The translations under genes were made by a program, and so were the position numbers. From NCBI GenBank assembly GCA_030837445.1, contig JAUPKM010000425.1, forward strand, positions 1 through 10,011: DNA of 10,011 bases, given 5' to 3'. Positions 1 to 5,347 of this stretch are shown here, piece after piece (position 1 is the stretch's first letter; each line of letters opens with the position of its first letter). Under the pieces are notes generated by a model, which worked only from the letters and a program-made list of their open reading frames with translations, made no database searches and was not told the origin of the DNA. Source of the stretch: Actinomycetota bacterium (GTDB taxonomy: Bacteria > Actinomycetota > Actinomycetes > S36-B12 > UBA10799).

Positions 1-2
1 CG

Positions 3-911
3 ACGCCGGACGACACGGCCGGGGACGGGCCGGACGACCGTGCCGAACCGGTGGTCCCCGACGACCTGGTACTCGGTTGTGGTGACCCGTTCCGGACCAG
101 GCCGCTGCGCCCGGTCGAGGACCGGCTGGCCCGCAGCGGGTCCGGTCGCCGTCATCGCAGCCGCAGCGCCGACCGGCGTGGCCGGTATGTGCGCAGCCGC
201 CCGGCCACCGACTGCCATGACCTCGCCTTGGACGCCACCCTGCGGGCCGCGGCGGCGCACCAGGCCGGCCGCCGGGTTCCTGGCAGCAGTGGGCTGGTGA
301 TCCGCCCTGTCGACTGGCATCGCAAGATTCGCCGACGACGGGTCGGCACACTGATCATGTTCGTGGTCGACGCCAGCGGTTCGATGGGTGCTCGAGGCCG
401 CATGGTCGCCAGCAAGGGCGCCGTCCTCAGCCTGCTGTTGGACGCCTACCAGCAGCGCGACCGGGTCAGCCTGGTGGTTTTCCGTCGCGCCGACGCCCAG
501 GTGCTGCTGCCGCCGACCGCCTCGGTCGAGGTGGCGAGCCGGCTGCTGCACCAGTTGCCGGTGGGCGGGCGGACTCCGTTGGCCGCCGGTCTGGCCACCG
601 CCTACCAGGCTCTGCGACCGGCGATGGTCCGCGAACCCGACCTGCGGCCACTGGCCATCCTGATCACCGATGGGCACGCCACCGCAGGGTTGCACGGCGG
701 TCTCGGGGATCTCGCCGAGGCGTGTGGCGTGGCCGCCAGGATCGCCACCGACCGCCGGATTCGCTGGATCGTGGTGGACACCGAGGACCCGACCGGGGTC
801 CGGCTGCATCACGCCGAACGGATCGCAGCCGCTCTCGGAGCCCCGGTCTTCGGCCTGGCCGAGCTGAAGGCCACCGACCTCGTCACCGTCGTGAAAGGAC
901 ACCTGCCGTGA
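3..911 (+). CDS. chlD: Chelatase subunit D-like VWA protein (5' end outside window)
   Basis: The reading frame is open from the first bases, so the N-terminus (expected AAA-like domain) lies upstream. A GTG at 51 is in frame but is unlikely to be the true start. The first visible residues are Asp/Pro/Gly-rich, like the acidic linker of ChlD/BchD. An Arg-rich stretch follows (about nt 140-205). Then comes a von Willebrand A domain with a complete MIDAS: DASGSM at nt 372-389, the Thr of GGRTPL near 573, and ITDG with its Asp near 669. In this family the D subunit forms a hexameric platform with ChlI and helps ATP-driven insertion of Mg into protoporphyrin, or of Co into corrinoids with CobN. 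The stop overlaps the GTG of the next gene (GTGA, 908-911), so the two are probably translationally coupled. The metal and the third subunit cannot be told from this window. Confidence 0.85.
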   Translation, partial: TPDDTAGDGPDDRAEPVVPDDLVLGCGDPFRTRPLRPVEDRLARSGSGRRHRSRSADRRGRYVRSRPATDCHDLALDATLRAAAAHQAGRRVPGSSGLVIRPVDWHRKIRRRRVGTLIMFVVDASGSMGARGRMVASKGAVLSLLLDAYQQRDRVSLVVFRRADAQVLLPPTASVEVASRLLHQLPVGGRTPLAAGLATAYQALRPAMVREPDLRPLAILITDGHATAGLHGGLGDLAEACGVAARIATDRRIRWIVVDTEDPTGVRLHHAERIAAALGAPVFGLAELKATDLVTVVKGHLP

Positions 912-1918
912 GCCGTCCCCCGTACCCGTTCGTCGCCCTTGTCGGGCAGGAACGGATGACACTCGGCCTGATCCTCGCCGCCGTCGCCCCGGTCCTGTCC
1001 GGGGTCCTGATCCGGGGGGAGAAGGGGACCGCCAAGTCGACCGCGGTCCGGGCTCTGGCCGAGCTGCTGCCAGAGCGGGAGGTGGTCGACGGCTGCCGGT
1101 ACCGGCTGACCGTCGCCGAGCGCGGCCTGCTCTGCACCACAGGCTGCGACGACCTCTCCTGCCGTCGGGCCGACCCTGTCCCGGCGCGCCACCGGCGGAC
1201 CCCTGTGGTCGAACTGCCGATGGCCGCGACCGAGGACAGGGTCGCCGGAGCCCTCGACCTGGAACGGGCCCTCACCGCGGGGGTCCGGCGGTTCGAACCG
1301 GGGCTGCTGGCCGCCGCCCACGGCGGCATCCTCTATGTCGACGAGGTCAACCTGCTCGACGACCACCTGGTGGACCTGCTGCTCGACAGCGCGGCCATGG
1401 GTGTCAACACCGTGGAGCGCGAAGGGGTCAGCCTCACTCACCCGGCCCGGTTCTCCCTGGTCGGCACCATGAACCCCGAGGAGGGCGAGCTGCGTCCGCA
1501 GCTGTTGGACCGTTTCGGCCTCTGCGTCACGGTCGAGGGCTGCACCGACCCGCGACAGCGGGTGGAGATCATGCAACGGCGGCTGGCCTACGAACGTGAC
1601 CCGGATGCCTTCGTCGCCCGGTGGTCGGGGCAGACCTCCGCCCTGCGCGCCCGGATCGCCACTGCCACAGCCCTCCTGCCGAGGGTCACCACTCCCGGCG
1701 AGCTGTTGCTCGAGATCGCCACCACCTGCCTGGACGCCGGGGTGGACGGCCACCGGGGTGACCTCACCCTGCTCCGGGCCGCCATAGCCCTCGCCGCCTG
1801 GTGCGGGCGGACCGAGGTGGAGCCCGGCGACGTCGCGGAGGCTGCCCCTCTGGTGCTCACCCACCGGATCCGGCGTCAACCGTTCCAGGACATCCCCCAA
1901 CACGTTGCTGTTCGTTAA
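908..1918 (+). CDS. chlI: Chelatase subunit I-like AAA+ ATPase
   Basis: Complete protein of 336 aa, the usual size for ChlI/BchI. The GTG start at 908 was chosen because the Pro-Tyr-Pro-Phe start followed by LVGQE is the normal N-terminus of the family. A longer frame from 722 only overlaps the VWA gene. Visible motifs are Walker A GEKGTAKST (residues 37-45), a Cys-bearing insert (C76, C80, C85) ending in VVELPMAATEDRVAG, Walker B ILYVDEVNLL (141-150), sensor 1 GTMNPEEG (186-193) and arginine finger LLDRFGL (199-205). A C-terminal helical lid follows with GHRGDLTLLRAA (281-292), which holds the sensor-2 arginine. ChlI hexamers hydrolyse ATP to drive metal insertion by the large chelatase subunit (ChlH, BchH or CobN). 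In non-phototrophic actinobacteria such I/D pairs are usually linked to cobaltochelatase, which is my preferred reading here. No large subunit is visible. Confidence 0.93.
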   Translation: MSRPPYPFVALVGQERMTLGLILAAVAPVLSGVLIRGEKGTAKSTAVRALAELLPEREVVDGCRYRLTVAERGLLCTTGCDDLSCRRADPVPARHRRTPVVELPMAATEDRVAGALDLERALTAGVRRFEPGLLAAAHGGILYVDEVNLLDDHLVDLLLDSAAMGVNTVEREGVSLTHPARFSLVGTMNPEEGELRPQLLDRFGLCVTVEGCTDPRQRVEIMQRRLAYERDPDAFVARWSGQTSALRARIATATALLPRVTTPGELLLEIATTCLDAGVDGHRGDLTLLRAAIALAAWCGRTEVEPGDVAEAAPLVLTHRIRRQPFQDIPQHVAVR

Positions 1919-1946
1919 GGCGATCCACCAGCAGTGACACCCGTAA

Positions 1947-1967
1947 GTGTGTATAGGTGTGTATGAT
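1947..1967 (+). promoter_or_regulatory. Phased direct repeats overlapping a -10-like element
   Basis: The octamer GTGTGTAT occurs at 1947-1954 and again at 1957-1964, exactly one helical turn apart. The second copy runs into TATGAT (1962-1967), a good -10 match, which would place a transcript start about 25 nt before the ATG at 1999. No convincing -35 is seen. Ribbon-helix-helix repressors often bind short direct repeats spaced by about 10 bp, and the gene that follows encodes two such domains. An autoregulatory operator is therefore plausible but inferred. Confidence 0.4.
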
Positions 1968-1998
1968 CTGAGGAACGAGTTGCTCACAGGGAGGCCTC

Positions 1999-2529
1999 AT
2001 GTCCGGGTACACCGCCGTCATCACCCGTCACGACGATCGTTTTCACGTCGTCTTTCCGGACGTACCCGGTCTGAGCGCCGATGGTGCCACCGTCGAGGAT
2101 GCCCGTGCCCATGCCAGCCAGGCTCTGGAGGATCACCTCGCCTCCATCCCGGTGGAGGAACGGATCAGGCACTCCCGCACCCTTGACGAGATCCTCGCCG
2201 AGACGACTGGCACGGCGGTGGTCGTTGAACTGGCGGTCACCGCGCCGCGGAGTCCGTCCGTCCGGATCAACATCACCATTCCGGAGGACCTACTGCGTGC
2301 CGTGGACCGGGCTGCGGAGTCGCATTCCATGAATCGCAGCCGCTTCCTCGCCAAGGCCGTCGAGGCCGTCGTCACCGGGCAGCGGCACCAGGGCGTCCAG
2401 GTCCCGCTGGACGACGAGACCCTTGCCGCGGTCGACCGGGCCGCCGAGGCTCATCAGATGAACCGGGTCCCCTTCCTCGCCTCGCTGATCCGTACGACGG
2501 TCGCTCGGACGAAGCACACCCCCGCCTGA
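1999..2529 (+). CDS. HicB-like antitoxin-family protein with two ribbon-helix-helix domains
   Basis: 176 aa. The ATG start is supported by AGGGAGG at 1988-1994. Residues 3-50 match the HicB partially degraded RNase-H fold (YTAVITRHDDRFHVVFPDVPG, then ATVEDARAHASQALEDHL). Two C-terminal ribbon-helix-helix units follow: residues 87-125 (RINITIPEDLL... MNRSRFLAKAV) and residues 133-170 (VQVPLDDETLAAVDRAA... MNRVPFLASLI). They share the core VDRAAE-H-MNR, so the second is evidently an internal duplication. HicB proteins normally neutralise the HicA mRNA interferase and repress their own operon. No HicA-like small gene lies on either side: 80 nt separate it from the chelatase gene and the next gene runs convergently. 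It may be an orphan antitoxin, a stand-alone regulator, or act on a distant toxin. Family assignment is firm; the role is not. Confidence 0.85.
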   Translation: MSGYTAVITRHDDRFHVVFPDVPGLSADGATVEDARAHASQALEDHLASIPVEERIRHSRTLDEILAETTGTAVVVELAVTAPRSPSVRINITIPEDLLRAVDRAAESHSMNRSRFLAKAVEAVVTGQRHQGVQVPLDDETLAAVDRAAEAHQMNRVPFLASLIRTTVARTKHTPA

Positions 2530-2539
2530 GCGGGGGTGT
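2516..2539 (+). terminator. Hairpin over the stop codon of the HicB-like gene
   Basis: ACACCCCCGC (2516-2525) pairs perfectly with GCGGGGGTGT (2530-2539) around a 4-nt loop, CTGA, which contains the stop codon TGA. This is a 10-bp, very GC-rich stem. No T-tract follows, which is common for actinobacterial intrinsic terminators. It sits between convergent genes, so it could end transcription from the left. Confidence 0.6.
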
Positions 2540-2551
2540 CGGAACGCTTCG

Positions 2552-2580
2552 CGGCCGGTGTCGCGTCCTGGCGCCGGCCG
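2552..2580 (-). terminator. Hairpin just after rpmE2
   Basis: CGGCCGGTG (2552-2560) pairs with CGCCGGCCG (2572-2580), with one G-U type mismatch and an 11-nt loop. It begins 1 nt beyond the rpmE2 stop codon (read leftward). There is no T-tract. As the second hairpin between the convergent genes, it is a reasonable terminator for the leftward mrf-rpmE2 transcript. Confidence 0.5.
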
Positions 2581-2581
2581 G

Positions 2582-2848
2582 TCATCCTCGGGACGATGCG
2601 TCGCCGTCCTGGCCGTAGCGGCGGCGGAAGCGTGCGATGCGTCCCTCCGTGTCGGCCGCGCGGGTCTTGCCGGTCCAGAAGGGATGGCTGGCGCTGGAGA
2701 TGTCGACGTCGATGAGGGGATAGGTGTTCCCGTCCTCCCAGGTGATCGAGGCGTCGGTACGCGCGGTGGAGCGGGTGAGGAAGGCGTATCCCGCCGTCCG
2801 GTCACGGAAGACGACGGGCCGGTAGTGGGGGTGGATGTCTTTCTTCAT
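2582..2848 (-). CDS. rpmE2: 50S ribosomal protein L31 type B (zinc-independent)
   Basis: 88 aa beginning MKKDIHPHYRPVVF, with the hallmarks of type B L31: YPLIDVDISSASHPFWTGK (residues 43-61) and a basic C-terminal GRIARFRRRYG. It has no cysteine at all, so it lacks the zinc-binding Cys set of ordinary L31. Such C-minus paralogs replace the zinc-containing L31 on the ribosome when zinc is short, freeing zinc. The start is fixed by a very strong Shine-Dalgarno: on the minus strand GAGGTGATC (2861-2853) is a 9-nt match to the 16S tail, 4 nt before the ATG. It lies 38 nt downstream of the Mrf/CobW-like gene on the same strand and is probably in its operon, under the Zur-type site at 4077-4091. 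Confidence 0.96.
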   Translation of the reverse strand: MKKDIHPHYRPVVFRDRTAGYAFLTRSTARTDASITWEDGNTYPLIDVDISSASHPFWTGKTRAADTEGRIARFRRRYGQDGDASSRG

Positions 2849-2886
2849 GAGAGATCACCTCAGGGGTCGGGAGAGGGCTGGATCGG

Positions 2887-4059
2887 TCAGGCGCAGTCGG
2901 TCAGTTCGTGGGGATCCCCGAGCCAGGGGTCCAAGGAGTCGGGGCGGTTCGCCCACCACCGCGACCCTCGTGCCATTTCGGCGTCGTCGAGCAGGACGGT
3001 GTCGAAGATCGATCGGAGGTCCTGCGGGGTACGCGACCACTCGCTCCCGTCGGTACCGGTGACGACCAGCCGGGTGATGGGGCGTCGTCCGGGCGGCCAG
3101 GGGCCGATGGTGCCGATGCTCAGCTGCCCGCCGGCGCCGTCCCAGGCGCAGGCGTTGCGGGGGCGGGTGGGGACCCAGAAGTGGCCGCAGGCCCGGGTCC
3201 GGCCACAGCCGAGGTCCTCGATGCGCTCCAGGAGGCGGTCCGGGTGCAGTGGCCGGTCGCTGCACAGGTCGACAGACCACACGCCGTAGGCGTCCGCCGA
3301 TCCTGAGGGCTCGGTCCGCAGCAGGTCGCCCCGAGGGTCTGACAGCGGTCTGGTCATGGCGAGCAGGCGTGTGGCGTCGGCCTCGTGGAGCGGAGACACC
3401 TCCGCGGCGAGTTCCGGCAGCGCGAGATGAGCCAGGATGGTTCTCTGCCGGGGGGTTGCCCGGCCGGCGACGAGGATGGCGTCGGCGTACTCGAGGTGGC
3501 GGCTCAGGGCCTCGCCCATGCCTCGGTCGTCGAACTCCGACAGCGCCATCCCTCGGTCCGCGACGTCGTCGTCCCCGAAAAGATCTTCTTCCAGTGCGTC
3601 ACCGTCGAGGGCGGCGACGACCGCGGCGACGCGCAGCCCCGTCCGGGCCTCGGCCTGCCACTGGGCCTGCGACAAGGCGAACCACGGCGGATCGGTGTGA
3701 GTGGACGCGGTCAGGGCCTTGACCACAGGCAGTGGCTCGGCCGTCACCGGCAGGGCCAGGACCAGTGCCGAGGGGCGTTCCTGGGCGAGCCGAAGCAGCG
3801 TGGGCAGGACGTCCTCGCGCAGCGCGCAGGACAGGCAGCCGTGCTCCAGCCGGGTCTCGACGTGCTCGAGAGTTCCCGAAGCGTCGAAGACGGTGCGTCG
3901 GAGCAGGCTCGCTCCGTCGTCCAAGGGCTGGAGATCGTGCCGGACGGCCAGCGCTCCGGGCAGGTCGAGCAGCAGCCCGGTGCAGGCACTGTCCCGCAGG
4001 ACGGGATCGACGGAGCAGACGGTCAGCACGGGAACGGGAGGAGTGGCGGGGTGGGGCAT
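2887..4059 (-). CDS. mrf: Mrf/CobW-C family ribosome-hibernation-type factor without a P-loop
   Basis: 390 aa. The C-terminal part (about residues 258-370) is a CobW C-terminal domain, with VWSVDL, RPLHPDRLLERI, GHFWVPTRP and WDGAGGQLSIG. The N-terminal part keeps the COG0523 metal-motif region as GCLSCALREDVLP (74-86), but the expected Walker A (GxxGxGKT) is replaced by a non-matching stretch near residues 13-28. It is therefore probably not a GTPase. This architecture matches the actinobacterial subfamily that includes mycobacterial Mrf, encoded with Cys-free ribosomal proteins and needed to recruit the hibernation factor Mpy under zinc starvation. The start at 4059 is chosen because a TTGAAA (4092-4087), 17 nt, TGATAG (4069-4064) promoter on the minus strand puts the transcript start on this ATG, which has no ribosome binding site. 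That fits a leaderless mRNA. ATG at 4074 is an alternative. Databases may label it cobalamin protein CobW or GTP-binding protein. Confidence 0.82.
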   Translation of the reverse strand: MPHPATPPVPVLTVCSVDPVLRDSACTGLLLDLPGALAVRHDLQPLDDGASLLRRTVFDASGTLEHVETRLEHGCLSCALREDVLPTLLRLAQERPSALVLALPVTAEPLPVVKALTASTHTDPPWFALSQAQWQAEARTGLRVAAVVAALDGDALEEDLFGDDDVADRGMALSEFDDRGMGEALSRHLEYADAILVAGRATPRQRTILAHLALPELAAEVSPLHEADATRLLAMTRPLSDPRGDLLRTEPSGSADAYGVWSVDLCSDRPLHPDRLLERIEDLGCGRTRACGHFWVPTRPRNACAWDGAGGQLSIGTIGPWPPGRRPITRLVVTGTDGSEWSRTPQDLRSIFDTVLLDDAEMARGSRWWANRPDSLDPWLGDPHELTDCA

Positions 4060-4063
4060 GCCC

Positions 4064-4092
4064 CTATCATGCATAATGAAACCCGTTTTCAA
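4064..4092 (-). promoter_or_regulatory. Leftward promoter of the mrf-rpmE2 operon
   Basis: Read on the minus strand, TTGAAA (4092-4087) is followed after 17 nt by TGATAG (4069-4064). The -35 hexamer lies inside the Zur-like palindrome, so a bound repressor would block RNA polymerase. The expected start lies at or within 2 nt of the ATG at 4059, predicting a leaderless mRNA. The -10 match is only moderate. Confidence 0.5.
4077..4091. promoter_or_regulatory. Zur-box-like palindrome between divergent low-zinc operons
   Basis: TGAAACCCGTTTTCA has the TGAAA...TTTCA ends and 15-bp length of actinobacterial Zur boxes (family consensus close to TGAAAATGATTTTCA). It lies in the only intergenic space between mrf-rpmE2 (leftward) and rpmB-rpmG-rpsN (rightward), the gene set Zur represses in other actinobacteria. 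It overlaps the leftward -35. It also overlaps the last base of a rightward -10 candidate CATAAT (4072-4077), so one site could silence both operons when zinc is plentiful. The palindrome is seen directly; the Zur assignment comes from sequence and context. Confidence 0.78.
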
Positions 4093-4119
4093 CAACGTTC
4101 CTCCGAGGAGAGGCCGGAC

Positions 4120-4356
4120 ATGTCCGCACGCTGCCAGGTGACCGGAGCCGTTCCCGGCTTCGGCCATTCGATCTCCCACTCCCACCGTCGCACCAAGCGT
4201 CGCTTCGACCCGAACATCCAGCACAAGCGGTACTGGGCGCCCAGCCTCGGCCGGCACGTGCGGCTGACCCTCAGTGCGAAGGGCATCAAGACCGTCGACC
4301 GACGTGGTATCGACGCCGTCGTCCGTGACCTGCTCGCGCGAGGGGAGAAGCTCTGA
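4120..4356 (+). CDS. rpmB: 50S ribosomal protein L28, low-zinc paralog
   Basis: 78 aa: MSARCQVTGAVPGFGHSIS, then SHRRTKRRFDPNIQ and VRLTLSAKGIKTVDRRGIDAVV, a clear L28. Only one cysteine (C5) is present and there is no CxxC pair, as in the second L28 copy (RpmB2 type) of actinobacteria. The start is supported by the purine-rich GAGGAGAGG at 4105-4113, 6 nt before the ATG. The in-frame extension far upstream is antisense to mrf and is rejected. First gene of a three-gene operon, it begins 43 nt from the centre of the Zur-like site. Its stop overlaps the next start by one base (TGATG). Confidence 0.95.
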   Translation: MSARCQVTGAVPGFGHSISHSHRRTKRRFDPNIQHKRYWAPSLGRHVRLTLSAKGIKTVDRRGIDAVVRDLLARGEKL

Positions 4357-4526
4357 TGGCCTCCCGCAGTACCGCGAACCGGCCCATCGTCAAGCTCCGT
4401 TCCACCGCTGGGACGGGATACACCTACGTCACCCGCAAGAACCGGCGCAACGATCCCGACCGGCTCGTCCTGAGCAAGTACGACCCCCGGGTCCGGCGGC
4501 ACGTCGAATTCCGAGAGGAGCGCTGA
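4356..4526 (+). CDS. rpmG: 50S ribosomal protein L33, cysteine-free
   Basis: 56 aa, too short for many ORF lists: MASRSTANRPIVKLRSTAGT, then GYTYVTRKNRRNDPDRLVLSKYDPRVRRHV. The KNRRNDPDRL-LSKYDP core is diagnostic of L33. Both CxxC pairs that bind zinc in the ordinary paralog are absent (no Cys in the protein), making it a C-minus form meant for zinc-poor growth. The ATG shares one base with the rpmB stop (4354-4358), and the end lies 2 nt before the rpsN start, so translation is tightly coupled. GAGAAG (4345-4350), inside the end of rpmB, can serve as ribosome binding site. Confidence 0.95.
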   Translation: MASRSTANRPIVKLRSTAGTGYTYVTRKNRRNDPDRLVLSKYDPRVRRHVEFREER

Positions 4527-4528
4527 CC

Positions 4529-4834
4529 ATGGCCAAGAAGAGCAAGATCGTCAAGGATGCGAGGCGTCGGGAGGTCGTCGCCCGGTACGCCGAGCGACGC
4601 CTGGAACTCAAGCGCGCCAGTGTGAACCCCCATCTTCCGCCGGGTGACCGGCAGGCCGCGATGGCCGCACTGCACGCGCTCCCCCGTGACGCCAGCCCCA
4701 CCCGGTTGCGGAACCGGGACGTCGTCGACGGACGCCCGCGGTCGGTCTACCGGAGCTTCGGTCTCTCCCGCATCCGGCTGCGGGAACTCGCCCACTCCGG
4801 TTGTCTGCCCGGCGTGACGACGTCGAGCTGGTGA
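4529..4834 (+). CDS. rpsN: 30S ribosomal protein S14, zinc-independent long form
   Basis: 101 aa with the long S14 pattern: MAKKSKIVKDARRREVVARY, LPRDASPTRLRNRDVVDGRP (51-70), YRSFGLSRIRLRELAHSG and the conserved end LPGVTTSSW. Zinc-binding S14 is about 61 aa with two CxxC motifs; this protein has a single Cys (C92, where most relatives have Phe or Met) and no zinc site. It starts 2 nt after rpmG, with GAGAGGAG (4512-4519) as ribosome binding site. In many actinobacteria this cluster ends with a second S18 (rpsR2). No S18 frame is present after rpsN here; instead the sequence becomes a region of gene fragments. Confidence 0.96.
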   Translation: MAKKSKIVKDARRREVVARYAERRLELKRASVNPHLPPGDRQAAMAALHALPRDASPTRLRNRDVVDGRPRSVYRSFGLSRIRLRELAHSGCLPGVTTSSW

Positions 4835-4904
4835 CCGGATCCGGCGACCGCGGTATCTGAGCCGGAGACGTCGTGGACTGCGGTCGCCGGAAGCGAGCTA
4901 CCGG

Positions 4905-5009
4905 ACCGAAGCCGCTGCCAACGATCGCTTCACAGAGAACGTCGAGCGGTTGGAGTCGTTCCTGGCCCGCGCCGTGCCCGACCTGATGTCGGCGCTCGGC
5001 GTGCTCCTC
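4905..5009 (+). pseudogene. Gene fragment of uncertain origin
   Basis: An open stretch without a start codon reads TEAAANDRFTENVERLESF, then LARAVPDLMSALGVLL. The pattern of Asn-Val-Glu-Arg-Leu-Glu, Phe-Leu, and Val-Pro-Asp-Leu-Met-Ser-Ala-Leu resembles part of the membrane domain of ABC exporters, but the match is short and from memory. It runs directly, in the same frame, into the DUF4143-like fragment, which suggests two unrelated remnants joined by deletion. It could also be chance coding-like sequence. Confidence 0.25.
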
Positions 5010-5160
5010 GGTTCGAGACACTCCGGCCTGGCCGGGTATCTCGCCGGAATGAGTACCCGGTGAGGTCGTCGCCATCGAGGTCACGGCCGCTGAGACCGTC
5101 CGGGCGGAGGACTTCCGGGGGATCTGTCGGCTTGCCAGGCGTCGCGGTCCAGCGGGGTAG
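5010..5160 (+). pseudogene. Remnant of a DUF4143-type AAA ATPase gene (frameshifted)
   Basis: Two pieces in different frames recall DUF4143, the C-terminal domain of a common AAA ATPase family. The first, SRHSGLAGYLAGM (5013-5051), resembles the DSGLAAYLLGL motif of that domain, and its frame stops at 5061-5063. The second, in another frame (5059-5157), reads GEVVAIEVTAAETVRAEDFR followed by GICRLARRRG. It resembles the family's VVGIEVKAA-TVRAEDFRGL-LA segment and stops at TAG 5158-5160. The usual residues between these motifs (about 100 or more) are missing, as is the end. An internal deletion plus frameshift in a degraded gene explains this best. Confidence 0.5.
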
Positions 5161-5295
5161 GCCGGGCGCCGGGGCGATCGGAGGACGATCACGGGCACGG
5201 GCGTGCGGGCGGCGAGGTCACATCCCGGGGTCCTGAGAGCTGTCGTCCGCAAATTCTTGCCGGTTCCCTCTCCCGCAGGAAGCGGATCATATCTA
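5161..5295. other. Non-coding stretch upstream of the hdr operon
   Basis: Together with 4835-5160 this makes about 500 bases without an intact gene. I see no RNA gene here. The right-hand end (5284-5303) becomes locally AT-rich (GATCATATCTATGGTATGAC) against the GC-rich background and probably contains the -10 region of the hdr promoter. Candidates such as TATGGT (5294-5299) lack a good -35, so no exact promoter is called. Confidence 0.4.
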
Positions 5296-5323
5296 TGGTA
5301 TGACCAGTCATGTGGTCTGACCA
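5296..5323 (+). promoter_or_regulatory. Tandem GntR/FCD-type operators before hdrC
   Basis: TGGTATGACCA (5296-5306) and TGGTCTGACCA (5313-5323) both fit TGGTNNNACCA, the second being a perfect palindrome about its centre. Their centres are 17 bp apart. This half-site pattern (TNGTNNNACNA) is typical of the FadR/FCD branch of GntR regulators such as LldR, which sense lactate or related organic acids. The pair sits just upstream of the first hdr gene and overlaps or follows the likely -10 region, a placement suited to repression. The regulator gene is not in the window. Confidence 0.6.
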
Positions 5324-5347
5324 CACTCAATGGTGAGGGGTTTTGCT

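Noticed and set aside
722..907. N-terminal extension of the ChlI-like protein
   Set aside because: It overlaps the VWA domain gene and reads as Arg/Asp/Pro-rich shadow; the family N-terminus starts at 908.
809..1987. A 392-codon open frame on the minus strand
   Set aside because: Shadow of the ChlI-like gene, with no recognisable domain and biased composition.
3385..4119. Long upstream extension in frame with rpmB
   Set aside because: It is antisense to the mrf coding sequence. L28 begins at 4120 with its own strong ribosome binding site.
4060..4257. Upstream extension of the mrf frame beyond 4059
   Set aside because: It overlaps rpmB in antisense, crosses the promoter and Zur-like site, and shows no family similarity.
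5251..5292. Possible hdr promoter TTGCCG (5257) or TTCCCT (5264) with TCATAT (5287)
   Set aside because: Either the spacing or the hexamer match is poor, so no exact promoter is claimed.
4608..5330. 240-codon open frame on the minus strand across the gap
   Set aside because: It overlaps rpsN in antisense and gives compositionally biased protein. The plus-strand fragments there match a known family better.
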